From Verrucomicrobiota bacterium (GTDB lineage: Bacteria > Verrucomicrobiota > Verrucomicrobiia > Opitutales > Opitutaceae), in contig VHCI01000008.1 in the NCBI GenBank assembly GCA_016871775.1, positions 1-53,852 of the forward strand: a stretch of 53,852 nt of DNA. Reading direction: 5' to 3'. Positions within the stretch are counted from its first letter, which is position 1, and every line of letters begins with the position of its first letter. Both the position numbers and the translations under genes were made by a program. A model generated the notes under the pieces. The model searched no databases. It was not told where the DNA came from and worked only from the letters and a program-made list of their open reading frames with translations. Positions 35,018 to 43,895 of this stretch are shown piece after piece.

Positions 35018-37465
35018 ATGGCCCCCCTCCCCCTCCGGCCCGCGTTCGCCTTCCTCGCGCTGGTTGCAACTCTGGCGCCCGGCCGCGCGGATGAGGCGCC
35101 GACTTTTCGGCGACCCTCCGCCGCTCTCGCCGCCCTCGTCGACGCCACTCTGTCGCCCACAGTCGTCCTCAGCCCTGACCGCACCCGCTTGCTGCTGCTC
35201 GACCGGCCTGGCGCGCCCGACCTCGCCGAACTCGCCGCGCCCGAGCTGAAGCTAGCCGGCCTGCGCCTCGACCCTGCCACCAATGGCCGGAGCCGCGAGG
35301 CGGTTCACACCGGCCTCGCCTTCCAGCCGATCGCCGGCGGGCCTTTGGTGCGCGTGAACAGCCTGCCGCCCAACCCGCGGATCAGCGGCTATGAATGGTC
35401 GCGGGACGGACGCCACCTTGCCCTCGCCCTGCTCGGGGACCGGGGCATCGAGCTGTGGCTGGTCGATGTCGCGGCGGCCACCGCGCGGCGCCTCGCCGCT
35501 ACGTTCCTCAACGCCACCTTCGGGGAACCGATGGTCTGGCTCGACGACTCCACGCTGCTCCTCCGCCGGATCCCCGCCACCCGCGGCGCCGCGCCCGCCC
35601 CCGGCCAGGTCCCCGCCGGCCCCGTCGTGCAGGAGAACCGCGGCCGCAAGGCCGGCGCCCGCACCTTCGACGGCCTCCTTGGCAACTCGCACGATGAGGC
35701 GCTGTTCGCCCATTACGGGGACACCGAGCTCGCCCGCGTCACCCTCGACGGCCAGCTCACCGCGCTGCCCGTGCGCGGCCTCATCACCTCCGTCCAACCC
35801 TCTCCCGACGGCACCCACCTCCTCGTCGAGACCCTCCGGCGGCCCTTCTCGTACCTCGTCCCATACTCGCGCTTCCCCGTGGACATCACGGTCCACGACC
35901 GCGCCGGCCGCAAGGTGCACTCCGTGGCGTCGTTGCCGCTGAACGAGGGGATGGCGACCAACGCGGTCCGCCCGGGCCCCCGCGGCGTCGCGTGGCGCGC
36001 GGACGCCCCGGCCACCCTCAGCTGGGTGCGCGACCTCGGGCGCGGGGCCAAGCTCGCTGATGGCAGCACCCAGGCGCGGGACGCCTGGTTCACCCTCGCC
36101 GCACCCTTCAGCGGCCCGCCGGTGGAGCAGCAGCGCTTCGAGTACCGGGTCACGGGCGTCCAGTGGGGCGGCGACGACCTCGCGCTGGTGACAGAGAGCT
36201 GGACCACCACGCGGCGCCTGCGGACGTGGCGGGTGGCGCCGGGGAAGCCGGGCGGCGAGCGGACGCTCCTCTCCGACCGTACGAGTGAGGACCGCTACCG
36301 CGACCCGGGCCGGGGCGCCACGGTGCGCAACGCCTTCGGACGCCTCGTCCTCGCGCGACGCCCCGCCGACGGCCGGATCTTCCTGACCGGCGCCGGCGCC
36401 TCGCCGGAGGGCGACCGGCCGTTCCTCGACGAGTATGACCCGGCTACGCGCGCGAGCCGCCGGCTGTGGCGCTCGGCCCCGCCGCATTACGAGGAATTCG
36501 TGGCCTTCCTCGACGCCGACTTCAGCCGGGCGCTGGTGATGCGGGAGTCGGCCGACCGGCCCGCAGACTTCCTTGTGCGCGACTACGCGAAGGGCGAGCT
36601 GCGCCCGCTGACCAGCTTCCCGCACCCGCATCCGCAGCTGACCGGGCTCACCCCCGAGGTGATCCGCTACCAGCGGGCGGACGGGCTGGAGCTGTCGGGC
36701 ACCCTCTACCTGCCGCCCGGCCACCGCGCCGGGGATCCGCCGCGCCCGGCCCTGCTTTGGGCGTATCCCCGCGAGTTCCTCGACCCCGAGAACGCGGGCC
36801 AGATGAAGGCAACCCCGGAGCGGTTCACCCGGATCAGCGTCTCCGGTCCCCTCCCCTTCCTGCTGGCCGGCTACGTCGTGCTGAATGATCCGGCGATGCC
36901 GATCGTGGCGGAAAAGGGGAAGAAGCCGAACGACACCTACCTGCCCCAGCTGGTGGCGAACGCCCGCGCGGCGATCGACGAGCTGGTGCGCCGGGGCGTG
37001 GCGGACCCGAAGCGCATCGCGATCGGCGGCCACAGCTACGGGGCCTTTATGACCGCGAACCTGCTGGCGCACTCCGACCTGTTCCGCGCCGGCATCGCCC
37101 GCAGCGGCGCCTACAACCGCACGCTCACGCCCTTCGGCTTTCAGAGCGAGCAGCGCACGTTCTGGCAGGCCCCGGAAGTGTACAATGAGATGTCGCCCTT
37201 TCACTACGCGGACAAGATCAAGGCCCCGCTGCTCCTGATCCACGGGGCCGCGGACAACAATTCCGGCACCTTCCCGGTCCAGACCGAACGGTTCTACGCC
37301 GCCCTGAAGGGCCACGGCGCAACCGCGCGCTACGTCGTCCTCCCGCACGAGAGCCACGGCTACCGCGCCCGCGAGAGCCTGCTCCACGTGCTCTGGGAGA
37401 CGGAGGCCTGGCTGGCCGAACACCTCCAAGCGGCGGCGAAGCCGGCCGCCTCCTCCACGCGATGA
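35018..37465 (+). CDS. Exported S9 family (prolyl oligopeptidase-like) serine peptidase
   Basis: The 815-residue protein has a signal peptide ('FAFLALVATLAPGRA'), a beta-propeller region up to about residue 520 ('YEWSRDGRHLALAL...', 'VQPSPDGTHLLVE') and a C-terminal alpha/beta hydrolase domain. The catalytic triad can be placed at S673 in 'GGHSYGAF', D746 in 'HGAADNN' and H780 in 'HESHGY'. The propeller and triad order match dipeptidyl/glutamyl-type S9 peptidases. It probably trims peptides in the periplasm. It is divergent from the DUF4838 gene and overlaps the next small gene by ATGA. Confidence 0.9.
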   Translation: MAPLPLRPAFAFLALVATLAPGRADEAPTFRRPSAALAALVDATLSPTVVLSPDRTRLLLLDRPGAPDLAELAAPELKLAGLRLDPATNGRSREAVHTGLAFQPIAGGPLVRVNSLPPNPRISGYEWSRDGRHLALALLGDRGIELWLVDVAAATARRLAATFLNATFGEPMVWLDDSTLLLRRIPATRGAAPAPGQVPAGPVVQENRGRKAGARTFDGLLGNSHDEALFAHYGDTELARVTLDGQLTALPVRGLITSVQPSPDGTHLLVETLRRPFSYLVPYSRFPVDITVHDRAGRKVHSVASLPLNEGMATNAVRPGPRGVAWRADAPATLSWVRDLGRGAKLADGSTQARDAWFTLAAPFSGPPVEQQRFEYRVTGVQWGGDDLALVTESWTTTRRLRTWRVAPGKPGGERTLLSDRTSEDRYRDPGRGATVRNAFGRLVLARRPADGRIFLTGAGASPEGDRPFLDEYDPATRASRRLWRSAPPHYEEFVAFLDADFSRALVMRESADRPADFLVRDYAKGELRPLTSFPHPHPQLTGLTPEVIRYQRADGLELSGTLYLPPGHRAGDPPRPALLWAYPREFLDPENAGQMKATPERFTRISVSGPLPFLLAGYVVLNDPAMPIVAEKGKKPNDTYLPQLVANARAAIDELVRRGVADPKRIAIGGHSYGAFMTANLLAHSDLFRAGIARSGAYNRTLTPFGFQSEQRTFWQAPEVYNEMSPFHYADKIKAPLLLIHGAADNNSGTFPVQTERFYAALKGHGATARYVVLPHESHGYRARESLLHVLWETEAWLAEHLQAAAKPAASSTR

Positions 37466-37701
37466 AATCCCGGCTGCTCTGGCTCGCGGTCCTCGCCGCC
37501 GCTCTCGCGGGGTTCTACGAGGGCACCCTCGGGACCGCTCGCCGCGGCGCCCCCGCCGTGGTCGATCGCCAGCGCATCAACCGGGAATTCGCAGACTTCA
37601 AGCTCCCGCCTTTGCCGGTACCGGAGCTGCCGCGCGCCGAGATCAACATCCCGCTGCCCGAGCCCACCGCGATCGCTCCCCCCGCGCTCCCGGGCTGCTG
37701 A
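37462..37701 (+). CDS. Small membrane-anchored proline-rich protein, unknown
   Basis: The 79-residue product has an N-terminal membrane segment ('LLWLAVLAAALAGFYEG') and a Pro/Leu-rich outer part ('LPPLPVPELPRAEINIPLPEP') ending in Gly-Cys. Its ATG overlaps the peptidase stop (ATGA), so it is translated from the same message. I do not recognise a family. The coupling suggests a partner or anchor of the peptidase, but it could be unrelated. Confidence 0.55.
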   Translation: MKSRLLWLAVLAAALAGFYEGTLGTARRGAPAVVDRQRINREFADFKLPPLPVPELPRAEINIPLPEPTAIAPPALPGC

Positions 37702-37730
37702 CCCGTCCAGCATAGCGGCGGGGAGCGGTC

Positions 37731-38150
37731 TCAGCGCGCCTGCCGGATGCGCACGGCGTACTTGCTGGCCTGGCCGTTCATCGCGGTGAAGCGCACGGCC
37801 TCAGTCACATACTCGGAGAGGATCAGGGTCTGCCACGGCGTCTCGTCGCCAGTGGAGGACCCGGAGGCGTCCTTGAACACGCAGTTCACTTGGACCTCGA
37901 GCCGGCGGTTCTCGCGGTTCTTGACGTTCGCGACCACCTCTAGACGCCCGTCCGGCAAGATGACCTCCTGTAGGCCCGTGCAGGTCACGGACACCTGGGA
38001 CGGCTGGTCCAGCAGAACGAAGCGCTCGGAGTTCTCGAGCGTGTACTTGGTGGTGTCGAGCGGGGGAAAGGGCCCGGTCGGGGTAGCGCAGCCCGCCAGC
38101 ACGCCCGCGGCGAGGACGGCGGCGACGAGGGGAGCGGAGGTCAGGAGCAT
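37731..38150 (-). CDS. ycfL: YcfL-family lipoprotein (DUF1425)
   Basis: The 139-residue lipoprotein has a lipobox 'AGVLAGC' with C21. The mature part has 'LQEVILPDGRLEVVANVKNRENRRLEVQVNCVFKDASG' and 'WQTLILSE', the beta-sandwich pattern of YcfL, in which a bulky-residue/N strand is followed by the 'W-x-x-L-x-L' element. In E. coli ycfL is next to lpoB; here it is last in a minus-strand set that also contains an LpoB homologue. It is probably an outer-membrane lipoprotein facing the periplasm. Confidence 0.8.
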   Translation of the reverse strand: MLLTSAPLVAAVLAAGVLAGCATPTGPFPPLDTTKYTLENSERFVLLDQPSQVSVTCTGLQEVILPDGRLEVVANVKNRENRRLEVQVNCVFKDASGSSTGDETPWQTLILSEYVTEAVRFTAMNGQASKYAVRIRQAR

Positions 38151-38185
38151 AAAGCGCGGCAGGGGATGAGGTAATGGACCGCGGG

Positions 38186-39403
38186 TCAGCGTGAAAGTTC
38201 GCTGAAAAACAGGACCGTGTCGCGGTCTCCGGGAGCGACGCTCAGGCTGACCGGGCGGGTGCGCGCCGCGAGGGCGCGGCCTTCGCGGTCGAGGAACTCG
38301 AGGCGGCCCGAGTGTTCGCCGGGAGGCAGGCGCAGCGCGGCGAAACTAAGCCGCTGGGGCAGGTTGTCCCATTGGCGGGTATCCGCCTCTGCCCGGGTGG
38401 CGGACGAAACGACCTTGCCCAAAATTCCCAGCACGCCCAGACCCACGGCCGCCGACTCTGATCCGCCGCCCTCCTTACCACGGAGCTCCCGTCGATGCGA
38501 CTGGTCGGCCGCGATGACGCTCCCGGCAAGGGCCACATCAGCCGCCGCGTTGGTCGCAGCCTTAAAAACCGCCTTGCGGCCGAGAATGTGGTCCATCACC
38601 CGGCCCCCGCGCGTGGTCGCTTGGAATCCGAGGTCGTCGTAGGCCGGTAGCGGCACGACGGTGCGGCCCTCGTGCAGCACCAGCCGGGCGGAACGCGAGG
38701 GAGGGTCCTGAATCTGGAAGCGCAACTGTTCCCCGAAGCGGCCGGCCGCGACCTTGCGAGGGCCGTACCCGTATTCGGCGAAGATGAGCACGTTGGCGCC
38801 GGGCGCATAATCCGGCAGCCGGAAGCGCTCCCCGGCGAGCACCCGCGCCCGCGCCAGGGCATCCGTGCCATCCCCCTGGAGCTTCGCCGTGGCGAGGCCC
38901 TCGAGGTACTCCAACAGGACATAGTCGGACGAGAAGCGTTCGTCCTGCGCGCCCGCATCGTTGAACTGACCCGAACGGAAACACGCGCGGGCATTGTCCG
39001 GCTCGCCGTCCCGCCAGTACAGGATCCCGCGGTAATAGTAGACCATCACCCGCTCGTAGGGTTCACCGACGAAGACCTTCGTGTCCTCGGCCGCGAAGAG
39101 GCTGCGGGCCCGCGCGGCGGCGGCGTCATCCACAATCAGCCCCCCCAGCCGGGCGAGGGCGTCATCCAGCCGCGCCTTCGCGCCGGAATAATCCCCCGTC
39201 CGCAGGGCCGTGGCGGCCGCGCGGCAGGCGTGGAGCACCCGGTCGCGCTCCGGCACGCCCGCTTCCCCTCGGACAGCGGCGCGCGGCTCGTCCGGGGCGG
39301 TGGCGCAGCCCGGCAAGCCCGCCGCGGCCGTCAGCAGGGCAAACAGGGGACGGGAGAGGGCGGCGACGCCGCGGAAGGCGCGGGGCCTAGCGGTAGGCCG
39401 CAT
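38186..39403 (-). CDS. COG3014-type lipoprotein with TPR-like region
   Basis: The protein has 405 residues from the ATG ending at 39403; an earlier start at 39499 would add an arginine/serine-rich leader lying inside the upstream gene. 'LLTAAAGLPGC' places the lipidated cysteine at C33. Helical repeats with 'ATALRTGDYSGAKARLDDALARL', 'YERVMVYYYRGILYWRDGEPDNARACFRSGQ' and 'DYVLLEYLEGLATAKL' match the COG3014 family found beside LpoB/YcfL genes. The start overlaps the lpoB-like stop by about 17 bases. Its function is unknown; the neighbourhood suggests cell-wall synthesis. Confidence 0.75.
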   Translation of the reverse strand: MRPTARPRAFRGVAALSRPLFALLTAAAGLPGCATAPDEPRAAVRGEAGVPERDRVLHACRAAATALRTGDYSGAKARLDDALARLGGLIVDDAAAARARSLFAAEDTKVFVGEPYERVMVYYYRGILYWRDGEPDNARACFRSGQFNDAGAQDERFSSDYVLLEYLEGLATAKLQGDGTDALARARVLAGERFRLPDYAPGANVLIFAEYGYGPRKVAAGRFGEQLRFQIQDPPSRSARLVLHEGRTVVPLPAYDDLGFQATTRGGRVMDHILGRKAVFKAATNAAADVALAGSVIAADQSHRRELRGKEGGGSESAAVGLGVLGILGKVVSSATRAEADTRQWDNLPQRLSFAALRLPPGEHSGRLEFLDREGRALAARTRPVSLSVAPGDRDTVLFFSELSR

Positions 39404-40016
39404 CCTCAAGGCCCTGCTTCTTGATCTCGGCGGAGTCCTCCCAGACGATCCGGCTGGTGCGCGCGTCGGTGAGGCGGAAGCTGTAGAGGACGTAGTCACT
39501 GGTACCGGCCGCGGTGCGCGTGCTCATCCCGTCGAGCTTCCCGGTCAGGAAATAATCCGCGCCCCCAAACTCGACCACGTTCGGGTCAGCGCTCGCCGTC
39601 ACCTGGCCCGAACGCTTGAGCTCCCGCTCCCGCTGAAGGGTCTTCATCAGGTCGCGGTCGAGGAAGCTGACCCGACCGGAGGCCTTGCTGTTGAGCTGCG
39701 TCCGCAGGCGTGTGAGGAAGATGTCTTTGTTGACCGGGAAGCGGGTGTTGTTGACCACCGGCTCCAGCACGACGCTCGGGGGGGTCGCGGCGCGGGAGAT
39801 CTGCGGGATGCCGAGGATGCTGCGCGCCATCCGGTCGGTGACCGCAACCATATCCTGCGCCTCGATGCCGGTGCCCGCCACGAAGCCGCGCTCATCGGGG
39901 CGCATTTCCGTGACCGGGACGCCGGAAGGGTTGCGCACCCCCTCTGAGGTGGCGCACCCGCCGAGCAGCGCAGCGGCGAGGAGGAAGGGCGGACCGGAGC
40001 GGAAGGGAAGCGACAT
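39387..40016 (-). CDS. lpoB: LpoB-like penicillin-binding-protein activator lipoprotein
   Basis: The 209-residue lipoprotein has a lipobox 'AALLGGC' (C21). The mature domain contains 'GTGIEAQDMVAVTDRMARSIL', 'VVLEPVVNNTRFPVNKDIFLTRLRTQLN' and 'SGRVSFLDRDLMKTLQRERE', followed by 'GGADYFLTGKLDGMST' and 'YSFRLTDARTSRIVWED', which follow the LpoB fold throughout. In E. coli LpoB spans from the outer membrane to activate PBP1b transpeptidase and glycosyltransferase activity. The short N-terminal linker here differs from the long disordered E. coli linker. The set lpoB-like, COG3014, ycfL probably forms one transcript. Confidence 0.85.
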   Translation of the reverse strand: MSLPFRSGPPFLLAAALLGGCATSEGVRNPSGVPVTEMRPDERGFVAGTGIEAQDMVAVTDRMARSILGIPQISRAATPPSVVLEPVVNNTRFPVNKDIFLTRLRTQLNSKASGRVSFLDRDLMKTLQRERELKRSGQVTASADPNVVEFGGADYFLTGKLDGMSTRTAAGTSDYVLYSFRLTDARTSRIVWEDSAEIKKQGLEDAAYR

Positions 40017-40049
40017 AAATGATCGGGGAAGGACGCGGCGCGGGGCGGT

Positions 40050-40649
40050 TCAGCAGCCGAAGAGGGCGTTGGCTTCGGCGAGGGGAGAGGTGTCCCCGAG
40101 GGGCCGTACCACCCGGACGGGCACGTGGGCCGGCGCGCGAAACTCCAGCACCGGCGGGGCGGGCGGCGGGATCTCCCGATACGAGACGGGCGCGGTCCGG
40201 CTGGCCTCCACCACCGAACCGAGCAACAGGCCGGCCCCGGCACCGAGGGCGGCCTCGCGCCAGGCGTTGTGTCCGAGGTCGCCCCTGTTGTGCCCGAGAA
40301 TGCGCCCGGCCAAGGCGCCGAGCCAGAAGCCGGTTGCCGCCGGACCCGCGGGAGCGGCCACCGGGGCCGGGTAAACCACCACGGGAGCCGGATAACGGAG
40401 CCCGTAATCGGCCCCGTACACCGGGTAGTAGTCGAAACGCCGGTTCGCCCCGTGATCGCGTGGATGGCCCCAATGGAAACGCGGGGCCGGCGGAGGGGCG
40501 CGGTGCACGACGATCGGCGCGGGCACCCGAACCGTCACCCGTGCGGCGGGACCGGGCGCGGCGCGGTCGCGGCGGCCGACCTCAGGGCGGTTAACCTGCG
40601 CGGAGGCGGACGCGACGGCGAGGCTGAGGAGCAGCGGCAACGCTTTCAT
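40050..40649 (-). CDS. Exported Pro-rich protein with a glycine-zipper-like segment
   Basis: The 199-residue protein has a signal peptide ('LPLLLSLAVASASA'), a Pro/Tyr/His-rich middle ('FHWGHPRDHGANRRFDYYP') and one Gly/Ala-rich hydrophobic stretch split in two ('GFWLGALAGRILGH' and 'EAALGAGAGLLLGSVVEA'), reminiscent of glycine-zipper membrane hairpins. I cannot assign a family. It is 33 bases upstream of the lpoB-like gene in the same direction and probably opens that operon. Confidence 0.6.
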   Translation of the reverse strand: MKALPLLLSLAVASASAQVNRPEVGRRDRAAPGPAARVTVRVPAPIVVHRAPPPAPRFHWGHPRDHGANRRFDYYPVYGADYGLRYPAPVVVYPAPVAAPAGPAATGFWLGALAGRILGHNRGDLGHNAWREAALGAGAGLLLGSVVEASRTAPVSYREIPPPAPPVLEFRAPAHVPVRVVRPLGDTSPLAEANALFGC

Positions 40650-40688
40650 GCGGGCAACGTCGTCCGACAGCGGCGGCGCGGCAAGGTT

Positions 40689-41774
40689 TCAACCGCCAAG
40701 CGTGGCAGTCGGCGGCGCGGCGGGAACGATCGCTCGGGCATCGGCGAGCAGGGCATCGACCGTCTCCTCCCGAGTGGCCCAAGAGCACATCAGGCGGTAG
40801 CCGTGCTCCCCGATAAAGCGGTAAAAGCGCCACCCGCGGGCCTCGAGGCCTTGGGCCAGCGCGGGGCTGAGTTCCACGAACACCCCGTTGGCCTCCACCG
40901 GGGCGATCAGTTGGGCTCCGAGGGCCTCCAGCCCGGCAGCGAGGCGGCGGGCCAGGCGGTTGGCATGCGCGGCGTGCCGGAGCCAGGCACCGTCACGCAG
41001 GACGGCCACCCACTGGGCGGAGGCGAACCGCTGCTTGGAGGCGAGCTGGCCTGACTGCTTGACCCGGTAGGCGAACTCGCGGGCAAGATCCCGATTGAAG
41101 AAGACCACTGCCTCGGTCGAAAGCAGGCCGTTCTTGGTGCCGCCGAGGCAGAGGACGTCCACCCCGGCGCGCCAGGAGAGGTCGGCGGGCGACCAGCCCC
41201 GCTCCCGGCCGGTCGCGGCGGCGTTGGCGAAGCGGGCGCCGTCCAGGTGCACCGCCAGTCCGTGTGCGCGCGCGAACTCCCCCAGCGCCCCCAGCTCCGC
41301 GGGCGTGTAGAGCGTGCCCAGTTCGGTGGCCTGGGTCAGCGAAAGGGCTCGCAGCTTCGGGAAGTGGATCCCGTGGCCGCGGCTGGGCAGCGGGGCCAGC
41401 GCGGCGGGCGTCACCTTGGCGTGCTCCCCGGGCACGGTCAGGAGCTTGGCTCCACCGGTGAAGAACTCGGGCGCCCCGCACTCGTCCGTCTCAACGTGCG
41501 CCAACGCGTGGCAGGCGACCGCATGGTGGCGCTGGCAGAAGACGGCGAGCACCAGAGCGTTGGCCGCGGTGCCATTGAAGACGAAGGCCACCTCGCATTC
41601 CCGCTCGAAGGTTTCCGCCAGCAGCCGCCGAGCCTCGGCCGTCGCCACATCGTCGCCGTAACTGGGCGCGCACCCGGTGTTGGCCGCGGCGAGGGCGGCC
41701 CAAGCCTCCGGGCAGACGCCCGCGGTGTTGTCGCTCGCCAAGGAGTAATCGGGGACCGGGTGGGATGAGGACAT
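40689..41774 (-). CDS. ltaE: Low-specificity L-threonine aldolase (PLP)
   Basis: The 361-residue protein is a fold type I beta-eliminating lyase. 'SLASDNTAGVCPEAWAALAAAN' and 'PSYGDDVATAEARRLLAE' are the family N-terminus. 'HLDGARFANAA' holds the pyridine-binding Asp, and 'LCLGGTKNGLLS' contains the Schiff-base lysine K214. It cleaves threonine/allo-threonine to glycine and acetaldehyde in the cytoplasm. It is divergent from aroK; the ATG here ends at 41774. Confidence 0.9.
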   Translation of the reverse strand: MSSSHPVPDYSLASDNTAGVCPEAWAALAAANTGCAPSYGDDVATAEARRLLAETFERECEVAFVFNGTAANALVLAVFCQRHHAVACHALAHVETDECGAPEFFTGGAKLLTVPGEHAKVTPAALAPLPSRGHGIHFPKLRALSLTQATELGTLYTPAELGALGEFARAHGLAVHLDGARFANAAATGRERGWSPADLSWRAGVDVLCLGGTKNGLLSTEAVVFFNRDLAREFAYRVKQSGQLASKQRFASAQWVAVLRDGAWLRHAAHANRLARRLAAGLEALGAQLIAPVEANGVFVELSPALAQGLEARGWRFYRFIGEHGYRLMCSWATREETVDALLADARAIVPAAPPTATLGG

Positions 41775-41824
41775 GGTTTCGCGGCTGGCAAACTAGCCGG
41801 ACCCCGGCTCTCCTCAAGCGCCTG

Positions 41825-42370
41825 ATGTCACCTGCAGACGTGAACCTTTATTTGGTCGGTTTTATGGGCACCGGCAAGACGACCGTCGGCCGCGTGGTTG
41901 CCCAGCGACTGGGCTTCGCCCTGCTTGACAGCGACCACGAGATCGAGCGAGTGCAACAGTTGACGATTCGGGAATTGTTCGCGCAGCGGGGAGAAGCCGC
42001 GTTCCGGGCCCTAGAGCGGGCCTTCATCGAGCAGGGGCACCCGCCCAGCCGCACGGTCGTCGCCTGCGGGGGTGGCCTGGTGGTGCCGCCCGGGATGTTG
42101 CCGCTGCTGCAAGCGCGTGGGGTCGTGGTGTGCCTCCACGCCTCCCTCGAGACGATCCTCGCCCGCACGTCCCGGGCGCGGAACCGCCCGCTCCTTGAGG
42201 TGGAAAACCCGGAGGAGCGGATCCGCATTCTCTACGCCGCCCGCGAGGCCGCGTACCGCGCCGCGGGCACGATGGTCCTCACAGACTCCCGCCCGCTCGC
42301 GGACATCGCCGCCCATGTCGCGCGCGTCTGGCAGCGAGACGCCCGGGATTTCGCCCGGCGGGCGTCGTGA
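41825..42370 (+). CDS. aroK: Shikimate kinase
   Basis: The 181-residue protein is read from the ATG at 41825; a longer in-frame start at 41765 overlaps the divergent gene. The P-loop 'GFMGTGKTT' (12-20), D36 in 'LLDSDHEIE' binding shikimate/Mg, 'FRALE' with the substrate arginine (about 61) and 'CGGGLV' (81-86) identify it. The LID region is 'RTSRARNRPLL'. It phosphorylates shikimate in aromatic amino acid synthesis. Its stop overlaps the queG start (GTGA). Confidence 0.93.
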   Translation: MSPADVNLYLVGFMGTGKTTVGRVVAQRLGFALLDSDHEIERVQQLTIRELFAQRGEAAFRALERAFIEQGHPPSRTVVACGGGLVVPPGMLPLLQARGVVVCLHASLETILARTSRARNRPLLEVENPEERIRILYAAREAAYRAAGTMVLTDSRPLADIAAHVARVWQRDARDFARRAS

Positions 42371-43497
42371 GCCCCGCCGATCCCCGGCCCGGGGAACTTC
42401 ACCGCCGGCTCCTCGCCCTTGGCTTCGACGAGGCCCGCTTCGCGAGCATCCCGGGGCCGCTTCCCGATCCCCTGCCCGCCTGGCTCGCGGCCGGGCACCA
42501 CGCGGAGATGCAATGGATGGAGCGCACCGCGGCCAAGCGCCTCGATCCCGGGCTCATCCTGACTGGCGCCCGGTCGGTCGTGATGCTAGGGGTGAACTAC
42601 TGGGCAGACGCCCTTCGGGACCCGCCCGCCGGGGCCCCGCGCTGGGCCCGATACGCGCTGCACGAGGATTACCACGACACCATCCGGCCCGCCCTCGAGG
42701 CCGCAGCGCGGCTCCTGGAGGAACTGTTCGGGGCGGCCCCGGGCGACACCCGGTACTATATAGACACCGGGCCGGTGCTCGAACGCAGCTGGGCGGTCCG
42801 CGCCGGCCTCGGTTTCACCGGGAAGAACGCGATGCTCATCTCGCGCCGCCACGGCAACTGGCTGTTCCTCGCCGCCCTGCTCACCCGCGTACCGCTGCCC
42901 GCCGATCCTCCTGCGGCCCCACCCGGCGACCGGCCCGCCATCGGCACCTGGTGCGGCAAGTGCACCCGCTGCCTCGACCAATGCCCCACGGCCGCCTTCA
43001 CCGCGCCCGGGGTCCTCGACGCCCGCCGCTGCGTGTCGTACCACACGATTGAGAACAAGGGCATCATCCCCCGCGACCTGCGCCCAGGCATCGGCAACCG
43101 CGTCTACGGCTGCGACACCTGCCTGGAAGTCTGCCCTTGGAACCGCTTCGCCCGGGCTGGCCGCGCCGTGCTGCTCTCGGCCCGGCACGACCTCGCCGGC
43201 CTCAGCCTAGCCGACCTGCTCGACCTCACCCCTGAGACCTTTGCGGCCACGTTCCGCCGCACCGCGGTCAAACGCCTCAAGCTGACCGGCCTGCTCCGCA
43301 ACGCCTGCGTCGTCGCGGGCAACTCCGCCGACCGCTCCCTCCTGCCGCGGCTGCTCCGGCTCGCCCGCACCCACGTCTCGCCGCTGGTCCGCGCCCACGC
43401 CGTCTGGGCCGTCCGCCAGCTCGAAGCCACGGCCCTCCCCCCCCTTCCACCCGCGGAGGAAAGGGACCCCGCGGTCCAAGCGGAATATACCGCCTAG
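42367..43497 (+). CDS. queG: Epoxyqueuosine reductase QueG
   Basis: The 376-residue protein starts at a GTG inside the aroK stop. The N-terminal cobalamin-binding part has 'MQWMERTAAKRLDPGLILTGARSVVMLGVNYW' and 'RYALHEDYHD', the 'DTGPVLERSWAVRAGLGFTGKNAMLI' signature follows, and two 4Fe-4S motifs are present ('CGKCTRCLDQCP' and 'GCDTCLEVCPWN'). A HEAT-like C-terminus ends the chain. It performs the last step of queuosine formation in tRNA. The stop codon shares its bases with the convergent thioesterase stop. Confidence 0.94.
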   Translation: MSPADPRPGELHRRLLALGFDEARFASIPGPLPDPLPAWLAAGHHAEMQWMERTAAKRLDPGLILTGARSVVMLGVNYWADALRDPPAGAPRWARYALHEDYHDTIRPALEAAARLLEELFGAAPGDTRYYIDTGPVLERSWAVRAGLGFTGKNAMLISRRHGNWLFLAALLTRVPLPADPPAAPPGDRPAIGTWCGKCTRCLDQCPTAAFTAPGVLDARRCVSYHTIENKGIIPRDLRPGIGNRVYGCDTCLEVCPWNRFARAGRAVLLSARHDLAGLSLADLLDLTPETFAATFRRTAVKRLKLTGLLRNACVVAGNSADRSLLPRLLRLARTHVSPLVRAHAVWAVRQLEATALPPLPPAEERDPAVQAEYTA

Positions 43498-43895
43498 CGG
43501 AAGGCGGCGGCAAAGAGCGCCGCCACCGCGGCCGGCGGACGCACCGGGCGGCCCTGCAGGTCGATGAACGCGTGCACGCTGTGCCCGGTCGCCAGCAGTT
43601 CCTCGCCACGGCGCACCTCGTACTCTAAGCGGATCCGCAGCAAAGGCCGCTCGGTCAGCCGCGTCACCACAGTCACGAGGTCATCATACCGCGCCGGACG
43701 GAGGTACTTCAGGCTGACCTCCAACACCGGGAGCCGGAAACCCGACTCCTCCAATTGCCGGTACGGCAGCCCCAACTCCTTCAAAAGCTGCGTGCGCCCC
43801 ACCTCAAGCCACGGGACATAACTTCCGTGGTACACCACCCCCATCATATCGGTCTCCGCGTAGCGGACGGTGAGCTCCGTGGTCGACGTGATCAT
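43494..43895 (-). CDS. Hot-dog fold acyl-CoA/acyl-ACP thioesterase (4HBT, YbgC-like)
   Basis: The 133-residue protein is counted from the ATG ending at 43895, which overlaps the glycosyltransferase stop (ATGA). 'VRYAETDMMGVVYHGSYVPWLEVGRTQLL' is the YbgC/4HBT active-site region, with the catalytic Asp in 'ETD' and the conserved H-x-x-Y-x-x-W/F. Length and fold match. It hydrolyses a thioester, and the company of an acyl-carrier-protein dehydratase and ketosynthase suggests release or editing of a special acyl chain. Confidence 0.88.
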   Translation of the reverse strand: MITSTTELTVRYAETDMMGVVYHGSYVPWLEVGRTQLLKELGLPYRQLEESGFRLPVLEVSLKYLRPARYDDLVTVVTRLTERPLLRIRLEYEVRRGEELLATGHSVHAFIDLQGRPVRPPAAVAALFAAAFR

